From: Pseudomonadota bacterium
Lineage (GTDB): Bacteria; Desulfobacterota; Desulfobulbia; Desulfobulbales; Desulfocapsaceae
NCBI GenBank assembly: GCA_018821985.1
Contig: JAHJKP010000033.1
Span: 51,244 to 115,243, forward strand
Length of the DNA: 64,000 nucleotides
Reading direction: 5' to 3'
The notes under the pieces were generated by a model. It did not search any database. It was not told the origin of the DNA and saw nothing but the letters and a program-made list of their open reading frames with translations. Shown here in pieces: positions 8,343 through 15,423 of the stretch (position 1 is the stretch's first letter; each line of letters starts with the position of its first letter). Both the position numbers and the translations under genes were made by a program.

Positions 8343-10163
8343 TTATGGGGTGAAGGCCGGGATCGCCAGGGCCAGCACTTGGTCTTCTTCCTGGAAGAGG
8401 AGCCGTTTGCTGATCAGATCGGCCAGAAAATCGTTCATGGCCTTGGACGGAATGGTTGGGAATTGTTGGACCAGATCTTTTCGATTCCGGATCTCCTGGC
8501 AGTAGAGGTAGATTGCTCTGGACGTTCCGCGCAGTCGGTGCTGCAGGCAGGGGGTGTTTATTTGTTCCTGCCGGATGATGAGAAAAGAGCCGCCGTCCCG
8601 GTAGCTGAGCGCTGGGATTCCATGAAGATCGCGATGGGTGTGGAAGGCCTGCCATTGGGCAATTTTTTGAGATACAGGCTGCCAGAGTCGGTGCTGCAAG
8701 GTCCGGTCGCCCCGATGCCCTTTGATCAACATCTCCATTCCGGCAAGGAACTCTTGAGGAAAAAGCCTGCGGTTTTTGGGGTGCTGGATTACAGCTGAGA
8801 TACCGAATTCTTTTGGATTATTGCAGACAGGTGAGCCGTGTCCAAGGAAAAAAGAGGCGGCGGTAAGCGGGGTGAAGGGAAGGACGAAATCTAAATTATA
8901 AAGGGTCTCAGCCACTTCTTCCTCGGTACTGCCGGGGAATTCGGTGATCAGGTTACCATCAAGCTGCATGTGGCACAATCGGCTTTGTTTCATGGCAGCG
9001 ATATTGTCCATGACCGTGGTGCCTTTTTCCATTCTGGCGAGCAGGGAAGTGGAGAGGGCCTCAATGCCGACCTGGACCGAAGAGAGGCCGCCGCGGCGGT
9101 AGGCGGCCAGTTTGTCACCATCGCTGATCACCCGAATCTCGGCAAAGAAGTCATAGTCGATCTTCTCTTCTGCCATGGTCTGAAAAAAGAGATCAGCCTC
9201 TTTTGGCGGCAGGGCATTGTCGGTAAAGGTAAAATCAAGGCAGCCATGGCGAAGGGATTGTTCTGCCACCTCGCCTGCCACCTTGTCGCTTTTTTTCCAG
9301 CGGTATCCCTGCCATTGCAAGTTCAGGTTGCAGAAGGTGCAGCGGTTCCACCAGCAGCCCCTGGAGAATTCAAGGGGTAGAATGGGGATGAAGGGTTGAC
9401 CGGGGAAGGTGTCCTGCATCTGCTGAAAGTAAGGGGAGTAATCTGGGGTCGGCAGTCTGTTCAGATCAATAATACCCCGGCAGGGGCCTTCGCTGAAAGG
9501 TCGCCTCCGCAGGATGATCTGTGGCGGCAGGGTCTCCAGGTCCTTGTTCTGTTGCAGACAATGACAGAGCTGGGTCAGGGCTTCTTCTCCTTCCCCGGAA
9601 ATCACATAGTCAATCTGAGAAAAGTTTTCCAGCAGAGATGCACCTATCGTCCCGACACATCCGGAACCACCAATCACTATGGGCAGGGAGGGGTGGAGAT
9701 TTTTGATGCGCTGTGCAGCCGTCAGTGAAGAGAGCAGCTGATTGAAGCAGATGGAAAATCCGATCAGGTGAAAGCTGGCAAGATCAAGGCCCGCCAGCCA
9801 CTGGTCGAGGGAGAGGTCAAGGAGCTGGACGGTTTGATCAAAATCAAGTCTGCGCAGCTCCTTCTTGCCTTTGCAGCACTCGTCAAAAAGGCGTGCTGCC
9901 TGTGGTCGTTGTTCAGGAAAGAGCAGAGGGCTGTAGAGGGCCTCACCGGCCCAGCTGTTCCTGGCCAGATGGTGATAGGCCTCAGTCCCAAGCGCCTTGG
10001 CAACCTCGAGGTAAGGGTGAAAGGTGTGGGTCTGGATAGCGTCATCACGATCCAGCCAAGCCTTAAGGGCACCGAGCTGCATGGAAGGCCGATTCAAGAT
10101 CGACCAGGGCATGGAGATCAGGGCAACCCGAAAGAGATCTGCCGCCGGCGCCTGGGTCTTCAT
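8343..10163 (-). CDS. B12-binding radical SAM enzyme, RiPP-maturation C-methyltransferase type
   Basis: The N-terminal 190 residues look like a cobalamin-binding region: the family-like opening RVALISMPWSILNRPSMQLG, then HTFHPYLEVAKALG and VIGGSGCVGTIGASLL. The radical SAM core follows with cysteines in GCWWNRCTFCNLNLQW (about residues 268-283); the spacing is CX4CX2C, not the usual CX3CX2C. The opening and the CWW/CTFC context resemble the family annotated as RiPP maturation radical SAM C-methyltransferase. No precursor-like short gene is visible next to it. The ATG overlaps the lolA stop by four bases, so it is translationally coupled to murI-lolA. Its substrate is unknown. Confidence 0.7.
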   Translation of the reverse strand: MKTQAPAADLFRVALISMPWSILNRPSMQLGALKAWLDRDDAIQTHTFHPYLEVAKALGTEAYHHLARNSWAGEALYSPLLFPEQRPQAARLFDECCKGKKELRRLDFDQTVQLLDLSLDQWLAGLDLASFHLIGFSICFNQLLSSLTAAQRIKNLHPSLPIVIGGSGCVGTIGASLLENFSQIDYVISGEGEEALTQLCHCLQQNKDLETLPPQIILRRRPFSEGPCRGIIDLNRLPTPDYSPYFQQMQDTFPGQPFIPILPLEFSRGCWWNRCTFCNLNLQWQGYRWKKSDKVAGEVAEQSLRHGCLDFTFTDNALPPKEADLFFQTMAEEKIDYDFFAEIRVISDGDKLAAYRRGGLSSVQVGIEALSTSLLARMEKGTTVMDNIAAMKQSRLCHMQLDGNLITEFPGSTEEEVAETLYNLDFVLPFTPLTAASFFLGHGSPVCNNPKEFGISAVIQHPKNRRLFPQEFLAGMEMLIKGHRGDRTLQHRLWQPVSQKIAQWQAFHTHRDLHGIPALSYRDGGSFLIIRQEQINTPCLQHRLRGTSRAIYLYCQEIRNRKDLVQQFPTIPSKAMNDFLADLISKRLLFQEEDQVLALAIPAFTP

Positions 10164-10918
10164 TGATAAATGATTTCTGTTCCCTCAGGCGGGGTATAGC
10201 TAAACAGCGCATCCATGGCCTTTGGGTCATCGGTGGGCAGGGTGTTGGTCTTCAAATTACTGAATTCAAGGGTAGTCCTGGTGTCAAAATGGTCCAGGAT
10301 CTCCATGCGCTGGATCAGTGAATCCGGGGTCACCCATAGATGGATCTCGCTTACCTGAGACTGATTTTCCTTAGGGATGAGCTTGATGACCTTGTAATGG
10401 TCAGCGTCCTCTTCTTTTGGATTCAACTCTGGGTTGGTGGGGGCAGAGATGGAGAAATCTTTGAGCAGATTGCCGGAGCCGGTGAAAAAAGCGTAGGTGA
10501 TGTCCGTTTTCATGGTATCGGCAGGGCTGATGATCATCTGTTCAAGTTTGGCAAAGTACATGGAAAAATTTACGCCATCACTGACCAGGACCTGTTTGTC
10601 CGGGCTGGTGTAGTCCCAGCGCATCTTGCCGACGGTGCCGGGAGGTTCTTGGTTTTTTTTCTCTTTGACAAACCAGGCGGTACCGCTTCCCTGCTGCGGT
10701 CTGCCGCTGAGTTCCCCTTCGGTGCTCTGGGTGAAGTGAAAGCTGAGACTTCTGATCTGGTCATAGTTCAATTGCAGTCTCCTGGCGATATCCTCCGGGG
10801 CCTCATTCACGTTCTGGCCGGCAAAGAGTGGCTGATGCAGGAGCAGGGAAAGGAGTGCGGTGAGCGACAGCAAAAGTGCGCGGGCTCCAATGGCTGTTTG
10901 GGTCAGAAAAGGTTTCAT
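10160..10918 (-). CDS. lolA: Outer-membrane lipoprotein carrier protein LolA
   Basis: LolA shuttles lipoproteins through the periplasm from LolCDE to the outer membrane. The product has an N-terminal signal sequence (LLLSLTALLSLLLHQPLFAG), then the LolA fold: RLQLNYDQIRSLSFHFTQ, GKMRWDYTSPDKQVLVSDG and the C-terminal HLWVTPDSLIQRMEILD. Length (252 residues) is slightly above average. The start overlaps the murI stop (ATGA, 10915-10918) and the stop overlaps the radical SAM start, so all three genes are coupled. The gene fits with the many predicted lipoproteins and with lgt at 40.4 kb. Confidence 0.88.
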   Translation of the reverse strand: MKPFLTQTAIGARALLLSLTALLSLLLHQPLFAGQNVNEAPEDIARRLQLNYDQIRSLSFHFTQSTEGELSGRPQQGSGTAWFVKEKKNQEPPGTVGKMRWDYTSPDKQVLVSDGVNFSMYFAKLEQMIISPADTMKTDITYAFFTGSGNLLKDFSISAPTNPELNPKEEDADHYKVIKLIPKENQSQVSEIHLWVTPDSLIQRMEILDHFDTRTTLEFSNLKTNTLPTDDPKAMDALFSYTPPEGTEIIYQ

Positions 10919-11697
10919 GTAAGGATCAGCTCCAGGGGGCGTTCAAATATTTTCCGGGCAACTTGTTGCGCGGAATCGGTCAGGTCGGAGACATAGTAGT
11001 GGTGGGTGGCTATGCCGTGGTCTTTTTTGGCGACGAGGTGCGGTTGCTCAGTCAGCAGGTCTCTGACATAATGAGCGGTCTCCACCGAGGAGTCAATAAG
11101 GGTGACTCGTTTGCCCACCCTTGTCTGGATCAGCTTTGTGAGCAGAGGATAGTGGGTGCAGCCGAGTACCAGGGTGTCGATCTGTTTATCTCTCAAGGGG
11201 TGCAGGTAGCGCCGGAGAATCATCTTGGTCTCCTGCTTGTTTGTCCACCCTTCTTCCACCAGCGGGACGAGCAGAGGGCAGGCCTCGGAGAATACATGAA
11301 AATCAGGACGTTGACCACAGATGGTCTGTTCGTACACCCCGCTTCTGATGGTGGCTCTGGTGCCGATGACCCCGATCCTGCCTGTTTTACTGGTGGCAAC
11401 GGCTTTGTTAGCGGCCGGGGTGATCACCTCAATGATCGGTACCTGAAATTCCCGGCGTAAGGCCTCGGTCGCTACACTGGAGGCGGTGTTGCAGGCAATG
11501 ATGATGATCTCCGCCCCTTTCTGCAGCAGGAACTCAGTGTTCCGCAGGGAGTAGTCGGTGATGGTTGCCGCGCTTTTTGAACCATAGGGGGTGCGGGCAA
11601 TATCACCAAAATAAACAATGGAGTAATCGGGCAGCAGTTGTTCCACTGCCCGTGCCACGGTCATGCCGCCAATACCTGAGTCAAAGATGCCTATCAT
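10915..11697 (-). CDS. murI: Glutamate racemase
   Basis: The enzyme interconverts L- and D-glutamate for peptidoglycan precursor synthesis in the cytosol. Motifs are FDSGIGGMTVARAVEQL at the N-terminus with the first catalytic Asp/Ser region, IIACNTASSVATEAL carrying the first catalytic cysteine, and VLGCTHYPLLTKLIQ carrying the second. Length (260 residues) is standard. It is the first gene of the murI-lolA-radical SAM run on the minus strand. About 110 bases separate it from the stop of the upstream minus-strand radical SAM gene. Confidence 0.96.
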   Translation of the reverse strand: MIGIFDSGIGGMTVARAVEQLLPDYSIVYFGDIARTPYGSKSAATITDYSLRNTEFLLQKGAEIIIIACNTASSVATEALRREFQVPIIEVITPAANKAVATSKTGRIGVIGTRATIRSGVYEQTICGQRPDFHVFSEACPLLVPLVEEGWTNKQETKMILRRYLHPLRDKQIDTLVLGCTHYPLLTKLIQTRVGKRVTLIDSSVETAHYVRDLLTEQPHLVAKKDHGIATHHYYVSDLTDSAQQVARKIFERPLELILT

Positions 11698-11808
11698 GAG
11701 GGAAGAACACGTGTCTGTAGTGAAAGTGAAGAGGAAAAGATCTTTTATGAAAAAACTTACCTTTTATACCAGAATCAGCACGAAACAACAACGTCGATGG
11801 CTCGTGTC

Positions 11809-12768
11809 CTAGCCATCAGTTCTTTTTAACTTCCGCAGATAAAACTTCTTCCCTTGATAAACAGTTGCAAAGATACGGTCCCGGGTAATCAGCTTGTCGA
11901 TGAGTTGCCAATCGACCCCGGCCTTTACCAGAAAGGCCTGTACAGCCTCCTCCTGCATTGGATGGACGGCAATAATGTTTAACAGCTCTTCTTCGATATC
12001 TCCTGTTAAAGAAAAAGCATTCCCCTCGTAGCCAAATAAGCATTCAACATTATTAACCTGCTGACTGACAATCTGATAGGCCATGTTCATGACATTCTCT
12101 GCCGGAGGATGAACCCAGGTTTCGGTCGGCGGTCTTGTGGGAATGGATAGATATGCCTTGGCTGGTTTCAGTCTTGCCAAAAAATCTGCCACCTCTGTGA
12201 GAGTCCGTGGGCTGTCATTGACCCCGTGGACAAGCATTGTCTCAGTGACCAGCTTTCCCTCATATTCTCGGGCAAACTGGAGCATTGCCTCCAGGACGAT
12301 GGAGAGATCAAGGTCGCGGTGCGGCCGATTGATGTACCGCCAGATCTCTTTTGTTACACTATCAATCTTGAGCGAGACCCAATCCGCCTTGGCCAGATCG
12401 TTTCTGACGCTTTCCTGCCAGAGAAGAGAACCGTTGCTGATCACGGCAATATTTACTCCCATAGGCCGTAACAGGTCAATTGTCCTGCCGAGCTTTATAT
12501 CCAAGGTCGGTTCACCATCCGGGACAAAGGCGAGAAAGTCAATGGATTCCCCTAATTCCATGACCTCGCTTATCTTCCTTTTAACATCTGTCAAAATGGT
12601 CTGGGGATCATAAAATGGTTGCCTGGTAATTTGTATCGTATCCGTCCTGCCTGCCTGGCAATATATGCACGAGTAGGAGCATACCTTTGGAGGGATATTG
12701 TTAATCCCCAGGCTACGGCCGAGGCGCCGGGATGGAACAGGGCCAAATGTAATGTTAGATAAACTCAT
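11809..12768 (-). CDS. Radical SAM protein (COG0731-like, 319 aa)
   Basis: The cluster motif is CSYSCIYCQAG (CX3CX2C, about residues 31-41) after the family opening TFGPVPSRRLGRSLGINNIP. The segment FVPDGEPTLD corresponds to the GEPT motif of radical SAM enzymes. The C-terminal third (from about residue 240) contains a helix-turn-helix-like stretch. Enzymes with this opening are usually annotated as COG0731 (TYW1/MoaA-like) of unknown substrate. It starts 12 bases after the Mrp-like gene and is the last of the CDF-Mrp-radical SAM operon, suggesting a job in metal or metallocluster handling. A short hairpin (11796-11817) overlaps its stop. Confidence 0.8.
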   Translation of the reverse strand: MSLSNITFGPVPSRRLGRSLGINNIPPKVCSYSCIYCQAGRTDTIQITRQPFYDPQTILTDVKRKISEVMELGESIDFLAFVPDGEPTLDIKLGRTIDLLRPMGVNIAVISNGSLLWQESVRNDLAKADWVSLKIDSVTKEIWRYINRPHRDLDLSIVLEAMLQFAREYEGKLVTETMLVHGVNDSPRTLTEVADFLARLKPAKAYLSIPTRPPTETWVHPPAENVMNMAYQIVSQQVNNVECLFGYEGNAFSLTGDIEEELLNIIAVHPMQEEAVQAFLVKAGVDWQLIDKLITRDRIFATVYQGKKFYLRKLKRTDG

Positions 12769-12780
12769 TGTTGAATCATT

Positions 12781-13821
12781 CTATCCTGTTTTATCCAATA
12801 TTTTTTTGGCAATTGTCTGAAAAATAGCAGCTGTTGCTGAATCTGGTGCTGACACCATTAGTGGAACCCCATTATCCCCGCCTTGTCGGATCTCGATAGC
12901 AAGTGGAATGGCACCCAGCAAGGGGATGTCTGTTTCTTGACTGAGGCGCTTTCCACCTCCGTGGCCAAAAATCTCAATGGGTTGTGTTGACTGGTTGCTG
13001 AGAAAATAGGACATATTTTCTACCAAACCGACAATCGTTTGGCCTGTCTTGTGAAAAAGTCCAATGGCCCGACGGACATCTGCCAAGGCAACCTCTTGAG
13101 GGGTGGTTATCATTAAAATCGAACAACGGGGAAGAGCCTGGGCAATTGCAATTGAGGGGTCACCGGTTCCAGGGGGAAGGTCAATAACCAGATAGTCGAG
13201 TTCACCCCACTTCACCTGACCCAGAAGTTGGTGAATCATCTTGGAAACGAGTGGCCCTCGCCAAATAAAGGCTTCATTTTGACCAGCAGTCATTCCCAAC
13301 GATACAATTTGCAACCCATATTTTTCTTTGGGGACAATCATATTGTCCTCCTGAGCCAGTGCTTCTGAAATACCCAGCATCACGGGCACGCTTGGTCCAT
13401 AAACATCAGCATCCAGAAGTCCAACCTTATACCCCTGTTTGGCAAGAGCCAAAGCCACATTGACCGCAATTGTGGTCTTGCCGACACCACCTTTGCCGCT
13501 TGCTACCGCCAGAAAATGCTTTACTTTTTCAATGCCTTTTAATGGGGCCTTGGGGAACAAGTGCTCAAACTCTTCCCGGCTTAAAGTTATGACCTCCACT
13601 TGGACGGAGGAAACTTCTGGTAAGGCACCCAGCACCTTTTCAATTTCTCCTATCAATACCTTTTTAAGGGGAGAACGATCACTTTTCAAAGCCAGGGAGA
13701 GTGTGACGGCGCCACCCTTGATTGAGATGTTGCGAATCATGCCGATATCAATGAGACTCTTTTTTAACTTCGGATGGAGAACGGCCTGCAAGGCGTCTTT
13801 GATTTGTTTTTCATCCATCAT
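12781..13821 (-). CDS. Mrp/NBP35-family P-loop ATPase with MIP18 domain, lacking CxxC
   Basis: An N-terminal MIP18/DUF59-like domain (residues 1-85) precedes an Mrp/ApbC ATPase domain with the deviant Walker A ASGKGGVGKTTIAVN (about residues 108-122), DADVYGPSVP and DLPPGTGDPSIAIA. Mrp proteins carry or transfer Fe-S clusters through a C-terminal CxxC. Here the equivalent segment reads VENMSYFLSNQSTQPIEIFG and has no cysteine, and only one Cys is present in the protein. It may therefore act as an ATPase partner without binding a cluster. It is flanked by a CDF-NifX fusion (23 bases upstream) and a radical SAM gene (12 bases downstream). An AAGGAG site precedes the ATG. Confidence 0.88.
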   Translation of the reverse strand: MMDEKQIKDALQAVLHPKLKKSLIDIGMIRNISIKGGAVTLSLALKSDRSPLKKVLIGEIEKVLGALPEVSSVQVEVITLSREEFEHLFPKAPLKGIEKVKHFLAVASGKGGVGKTTIAVNVALALAKQGYKVGLLDADVYGPSVPVMLGISEALAQEDNMIVPKEKYGLQIVSLGMTAGQNEAFIWRGPLVSKMIHQLLGQVKWGELDYLVIDLPPGTGDPSIAIAQALPRCSILMITTPQEVALADVRRAIGLFHKTGQTIVGLVENMSYFLSNQSTQPIEIFGHGGGKRLSQETDIPLLGAIPLAIEIRQGGDNGVPLMVSAPDSATAAIFQTIAKKILDKTG

Positions 13822-13844
13822 TCTACTCCTTCATTAATATTAAC

Positions 13845-15083
13845 TCAGACTGCATTCTTCTGATTGATTCCTACAGAATCGATGTCATCGGGGATTTGTT
13901 GTCCAAGATCGCTTCTCACTATTGTCAGGGCTTTTTCCGCATTCGACTCTTTGGTGAGAAGGATCTCGGCACCGCCATTACCCAAAACAAATCCTGGTCC
14001 TTTGCCGGAGTGATCATGATTTGATATCAACACGTCAAGCCCATGTTCCAGTAGCCATTTGGCCACCTTGATTCCTTTGGCCTTTTCTTCATGGAGATAG
14101 GGATTGTTGAGCACATTGTCTTCGACAATTTCACCTTCTGCACGTTGTATCCTGGACAGGCGAAAAAAAGGGGCCTCCCCAAAATGTTCTGAGATGGTTA
14201 GCCGGTCTTCGGCGAGAGGGATTCCAAAGGTGAGGAGCTCCTGTTGCCGGGATTGAAAATGGATCAGGACACGATCGACCTTAGCAATCTCCATCTTCAC
14301 CCTGTTTTCGATCTCTTCAGATGCCCGGTGTCCTTCTTCCAACTCTCTTACCCGGAGTGTTAAGTCCAGTTCTACAAATTTATAACGTCCGGCATTTCTG
14401 GCCCAGATACTATTGATTTCCGCTACCCGAAGGTCAGCCAGGACGATTTCACGAATCCGAGTCAGGCTGTTGTGATCAAGGGAGGCGTCGAGAAGGACTC
14501 GGACAGAGTCCAGGAAGATAGTAAGGGCGGATCGAGCAATAAAGAGGACGACGATTATGGCCGCATATTTATCCAGAGAGAAGCCAATTGCGCTGCCCAA
14601 AAGCGCCATCATGATAACCATTGAGGAGAGCATGTCGGTCCAGATATGGCGTGCGTCGGCAATCAGACTCGGTGATCCGGTCTCTCGGCCCTTTTTAAGC
14701 TCATATCGGGAAAACAGCCAGGTAATGAGAATGGTTGCACCAATGCCTACTATGGATAAGGGGATTTGGGTGGGAAGAGTTTGGGAAGGGGCAATAAATA
14801 CTGCCTTAATGATTTCATAGCCGGCAAAAAGAATCAGGACAGAGGTTACCATGGCAACCATGTTTTCCACCTTGTAGAGTCCATAAGGAAAATCAAGGGA
14901 GGAACGTCCTGAAATTTTTATCCCAATCAGGATAATGGCTGAAGAAATAACATCAGACAGGGAATGGATGGCATCTGCCGTAACCGCCAGACTTCCGGAG
15001 ATTACAACTACACCGGTTTTTATCCCAACCAGCAGCAGATTGGTCAGGATAGACAGCCAAGCTGTTTTTTCTGAGGACTCCAT
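13845..15083 (-). CDS. Cation diffusion facilitator fused to a NifX/NifB-type cofactor-binding domain
   Basis: Residues 1-290 form a CDF transporter: about six membrane segments and the metal-site motifs ADAIHSLSDVISS (TM2) and ADARHIWTDMLSS (TM5), plus a cytoplasmic domain. CDF proteins export divalent metals using the proton gradient. Residues 300-405 resemble the dinitrogenase Fe-Mo cofactor (NifX/NafY) domain, with FGIPLAEDRLTISEHFGEA and LISNHDHSGKGPGFVLGNGG. The combination suggests that transport is tied to binding of a metal cluster or metal at the C-terminus; that is inference. It has a GGAGAG ribosome site and starts the CDF-Mrp-radical SAM operon. Confidence 0.88.
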   Translation of the reverse strand: MESSEKTAWLSILTNLLLVGIKTGVVVISGSLAVTADAIHSLSDVISSAIILIGIKISGRSSLDFPYGLYKVENMVAMVTSVLILFAGYEIIKAVFIAPSQTLPTQIPLSIVGIGATILITWLFSRYELKKGRETGSPSLIADARHIWTDMLSSMVIMMALLGSAIGFSLDKYAAIIVVLFIARSALTIFLDSVRVLLDASLDHNSLTRIREIVLADLRVAEINSIWARNAGRYKFVELDLTLRVRELEEGHRASEEIENRVKMEIAKVDRVLIHFQSRQQELLTFGIPLAEDRLTISEHFGEAPFFRLSRIQRAEGEIVEDNVLNNPYLHEEKAKGIKVAKWLLEHGLDVLISNHDHSGKGPGFVLGNGGAEILLTKESNAEKALTIVRSDLGQQIPDDIDSVGINQKNAV

Positions 15084-15154
15084 ATGGATCTCTCCTCTTC
15101 CGAATCCATCTGAGTCTGTTCTGTGAAGATGAGAACTTCTGCATTTTGGACATA

Positions 15155-15195
15155 CGGAGGAATAAGCTATGTGAGTATCATAGCTTATTCCTCCG
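15155..15195. repeat. 17-bp perfect inverted repeat upstream of the CDF gene
   Basis: Arms 15155-15171 and 15179-15195 are perfect complements around a 7-base loop. Each strand contains a GGAGGAAT sequence in one arm. No T-run follows on either strand, so this is not a classical terminator. It lies about 70 bases before the CDF start on the minus strand and could be an mRNA leader structure or operator; function unknown. Confidence 0.7.
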
Positions 15196-15423
15196 GCTAA
15201 AGTAAAATGATTGCTATGAAAAAATTGAGACCGCTTGTCCGGGAAGTTTTACCTCCCTTGTTCTCCTTTAGATCCATGACAGCCTTGTTAAGGGAATAGC
15301 ACCATTCTGAAAAAGATTGTCGGTTGGATGTGAGAGAAAGCTGGCGGCCCTCTTTATTCTTTCTTGGACAGTGTGTTGAGATTGCCGACACACTGTCCAA
15401 AAGTGAAATTCACTGAACTGGAA
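15196..15423. other. Gene-poor stretch between the CDF operon and the autotransporter gene
   Basis: No supported gene is seen. A 67-codon minus-strand frame (15197-15400) has no recognisable motif and no ribosome site, so it is not called. A 13-bp inverted repeat (15364-15376 with 15388-15400) lies 24 bases after the autotransporter stop; it has no T-run and is only a possible terminator. Confidence 0.6.

Noticed and set aside
11796..11817. Hairpin at the end of the COG0731 radical SAM gene
   Set aside because: Only 7 bp, partly coding, and followed by no T-run; not listed as a terminator.
15197..15400. 67-codon minus-strand frame next to the autotransporter
   Set aside because: No ribosome site, no motif, and it spans an inverted repeat; most likely chance.
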